Assembly (NCBI RefSeq): GCF_009817885.1
Contig: NZ_CP041764.1
Coordinates: forward strand, 868,001 to 932,000
Reading direction: 5' to 3'
DNA length: 64,000 nucleotides
Source of the DNA: Serratia rhizosphaerae
GTDB lineage: Bacteria; Pseudomonadota; Gammaproteobacteria; Enterobacterales; Enterobacteriaceae
Positions 62,594 to 64,000 of the stretch are shown here, in pieces. The position numbers and the translations under genes were made by a program. The notes beneath the pieces were generated by a model. It was not told where the DNA came from. It ran no database searches and saw only the letters and a list, made by a program, of their open reading frames with translations. How positions within the stretch are numbered: the first letter of the stretch is position 1; every line of letters starts with the position of its first letter.

Positions 62594-63050
62594 TTAGCCA
62601 TCTTGGTACAATAACCCATAGTCTGCAATAATCTGCACTTGTTGTTCTATCGGGTAATTTTGCAGCCGTTTCCTATCCAGTTTATAACTGTAATTAGCTG
62701 CCCAACTGAAAAGGCCTCACATTTTACCCACATACCATGCTGATGATACCAAACATGTACCATTTCATGGATAAATAGGTGCTTATCTCTTAGGTTTGGC
62801 GTTGCGGAAAAGTCAGGAAAATACAATTTTCTCTGAACCAGAACTCATCGTTAGGGGCCATCATAACACGCTGAGCTTATAGTCCGAATGGCAAACAACT
62901 GTCGCAATGTACCCACACTCGAGAGTATATGATAGTTCATAGAAAGACTTCATACGCCAGAGCGATTTCACCCAACGTAAATAGACTTAAGCTTCCCTCA
63001 TCTACTTCCATATTTCCCCATCAAACAGTCATCCTTATAAAATAAACATC
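62594..63050 (-). pseudogene. Decayed second copy of the HExxH metalloprotease-like protein
   Basis: On the minus strand, pieces in shifting frames align in order with the protein at 36716-37408: FTLGEIALA, then VHCDSCLPFGL, MAPNDEFWF, PDFSATPNLRDKHLFIHEMVHVW, HGMWV, and GLFSWAANYSYKLDRKRL with NYPIEQQVQIIADY. There are in-frame stops after VFL and FGL and at least two frame changes (near 62815 and 62720). The HExxH motif survives as HEMVH. This is a clear pseudogene diverged from the intact copy, and it ends shortly before the DUF4282 gene terminator. Confidence 0.85.
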
Positions 63051-63091
63051 ACTTCACGCAGACGTAGCCAAACCCAGATTACTCCAAAAAT

Positions 63092-63115
63092 AAAAATGCC
63101 GGAATTTACCGGCAT
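63092..63115 (-). terminator. Terminator of the DUF4282 gene
   Basis: On the minus strand ATGCCGG/CCGGCAT with a six-base loop is followed by TTTTATTTTT, 13 bases past the stop. Confidence 0.85.
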
Positions 63116-63127
63116 GAGTTTACCTGA

Positions 63128-63364
63128 TTAAGGTTTTTCAGCTATTTTTCGCAGATATTCGTTATTCTTAAAGGCAATAATAACCATCTCGAATGCCACA
63201 CGGACAAATACGCCGCCAATCAGGATGCCAAGCAGACCACTAAGCACCCCGCTGTACGTCATGACGCCAATCCCGCTGATTACCACGCCTAACAGCGTTA
63301 ACCAATAAATCACAGTGATGATTTTTGGCGTAAGCATCGAATCAAAGAATAAAATATTTCTCAT
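63128..63364 (-). CDS. DUF4282-family small membrane protein
   Basis: From ATG 63364 (MRNILFFDSMLTPKIITVIYWL) the protein has 78 residues, two hydrophobic helices and a charged tail, matching the DUF4282 pattern (FFDSMLTPKIIT, GGVFVRVAFEMVIIAFKNNE). GGTGGAG stands just before the ATG; a longer frame to 63409 is unlikely. The function is unknown. It has its own terminator and lies between the decayed copy and the tRNA-Arg gene. Confidence 0.82.
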   Translation of the reverse strand: MRNILFFDSMLTPKIITVIYWLTLLGVVISGIGVMTYSGVLSGLLGILIGGVFVRVAFEMVIIAFKNNEYLRKIAEKP

Positions 63365-63643
63365 TAACTCCACCTTGTTTTTATATATACCATTCCATAA
63401 ATTCCACACCTGTGTAGCTGTTCTATTTTGTCATATTAATAAGGCCAGCGGCTAATCATATATATGCATAGATGGCTCAGAAATCACACTTCTGATATGC
63501 AATAGGGGAATAGATTTATTGCTACTGATACGAGATAACGTTTTTAACGCACAATGACACGCTTGGTTCATTCATACTCAGATAAATCGAACATCAACGG
63601 AACGAAGAAAATATTTGCTTAAGGGGAAGGCAAAAAACCGACA

Positions 63644-63720
63644 TGGTACGCCCTGTAGGACTCGAACCTACGACCTACGGCTTAGAAGGCCGTTGCTCTA
63701 TCCAGCTGAGCTAAGGGCGC
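63644..63720 (-). tRNA. argU: tRNA-Arg (TCT)
   Basis: A 77-base tRNA on the minus strand reading AGA codons; anticodon at 63684-63686, encoded CCA at 63644-63646. The acceptor stem GCGCCCT/AGGGCGT has a G1-U72 wobble and A73, whereas E. coli argU has a G-C pair. argU is a known phage and island integration site in E. coli. Its 3' end faces the AT-rich decayed segment. Confidence 0.94.
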
Positions 63721-63763
63721 ATTGCAGAGATGCGGCAACCCGGAACCCGGGGTTGCGGCTTGG

Positions 63764-63791
63764 ATTATACGGCCCGAAGAGAGTGAGTCAA
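63764..63791 (-). promoter_or_regulatory. Promoter of tRNA-Arg
   Basis: On the minus strand TTGACT (63786-63791), a 16-base spacer and TATAAT (63764-63769) are followed by a GC-rich discriminator, as in stable-RNA promoters. From 63792 to the window end I see no gene. Confidence 0.85.
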
Positions 63792-64000
63792 TGCCTTTTC
63801 ATTGTGTCGCCGCCGCCAGCGCGTTTTATGCTGATTTTTCCACCAGCATCGGATGCTAACATCCTGATCTCTTAGCGCTAATCAGGCGTTTTACTGATGT
63901 GAAAACATGCGTATTGCACGGTCTCACGCCCTCTCGCCTTCACCGCGCATGTGACATTAACACGATTCAGCGCCTGACAGCGCGCTCAGCTTCTGACAAA

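Noticed and set aside
1..64000. CRISPR arrays, insertion sequences or prophage genes
   Set aside because: No regularly spaced repeats, transposase, integrase or phage structural gene was seen anywhere in the window.

Overview
The window is a stretch of enterobacterial chromosome, most likely from Serratia. Gene order from pgm to cspE largely follows the Escherichia coli backbone: pgm-seqA-ybfF-ybfE-fldA-fur, chiPQ, glnS, nagE/nagBACD, asnB, a Met/Leu/Gln tRNA cluster, ubiF, miaB-ybeZYX-lnt, gltIJKL, rihA, leuS-lptE-holA-nadD, rsfS-rlmH-mrdAB-rlpA-dacA-ybeD-lipB-lipA, tatE, crcB, cspE. The Serratia assignment rests on high GC content and on an 887-residue secreted chitobiase between fur and chiQ whose catalytic pair falls at D539/E540, the numbering of the crystallised S. 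marcescens enzyme. Species cannot be fixed from this window.

Layout. 1-2.8 kb: the end of kdpDE, then a leftward pair of a histidine-rich YqjI-like PadR regulator and a DUF3861 protein behind a phased operator array. 2.8-8.2 kb: pgm, seqA, ybfF, ybfE, fldA, fur. 8.3-21.7 kb: a chitin/GlcNAc block (chitobiase, ChiQ, chitoporin ChiP, NagE, NagBACD) surrounding glnS, with NagC- and CRP-like sites and a chiP ribosome-binding region complementary to the sRNA ChiX. 22-24.6 kb: asnB and six tRNAs. 24.7-36.6 kb: ubiF, miaB, the PhoH/YbeY/CorC/Lnt operon, the Glt transporter and rihA. 36.7-38.2 kb: an AT-richer accessory cassette (HExxH metalloprotease-like protein and two related lipoproteins, with two probable frameshifts). 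38.2-52.5 kb: housekeeping and envelope genes. 52.6-61.7 kb: tatE, a fluoride riboswitch with crcB, a TetR/MFS efflux pair, cspE, an M20 amidohydrolase, a cold-shock-domain protein, a diguanylate cyclase and a divergent cupin/LysR pair. 61.7-63.6 kb: an AT-rich decayed segment ending at the 3' end of tRNA-Arg(TCT).

Functional links. Chitobiose enters through ChiP or is split by chitobiase; GlcNAc enters by NagE as GlcNAc-6-P, is deacetylated by NagA and deaminated by NagB, and NagC represses until GlcNAc-6-P accumulates. The mrdA-mrdB-rlpA-dacA run builds and trims peptidoglycan; lipB-lipA makes lipoyl cofactor; lptE serves LPS export and lnt lipoprotein maturation.

The most interesting accessory signal is the HExxH cassette at 36.7-38.2 kb together with a second, badly decayed copy of the same protein on the opposite strand at 62.6-63.05 kb beside the tRNA-Arg gene. 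The architecture (toxin-like protein followed by an overlapping lipoprotein and a lipoprotein paralogue) looks like an orphan effector/immunity module, but that function is inferred, not shown.
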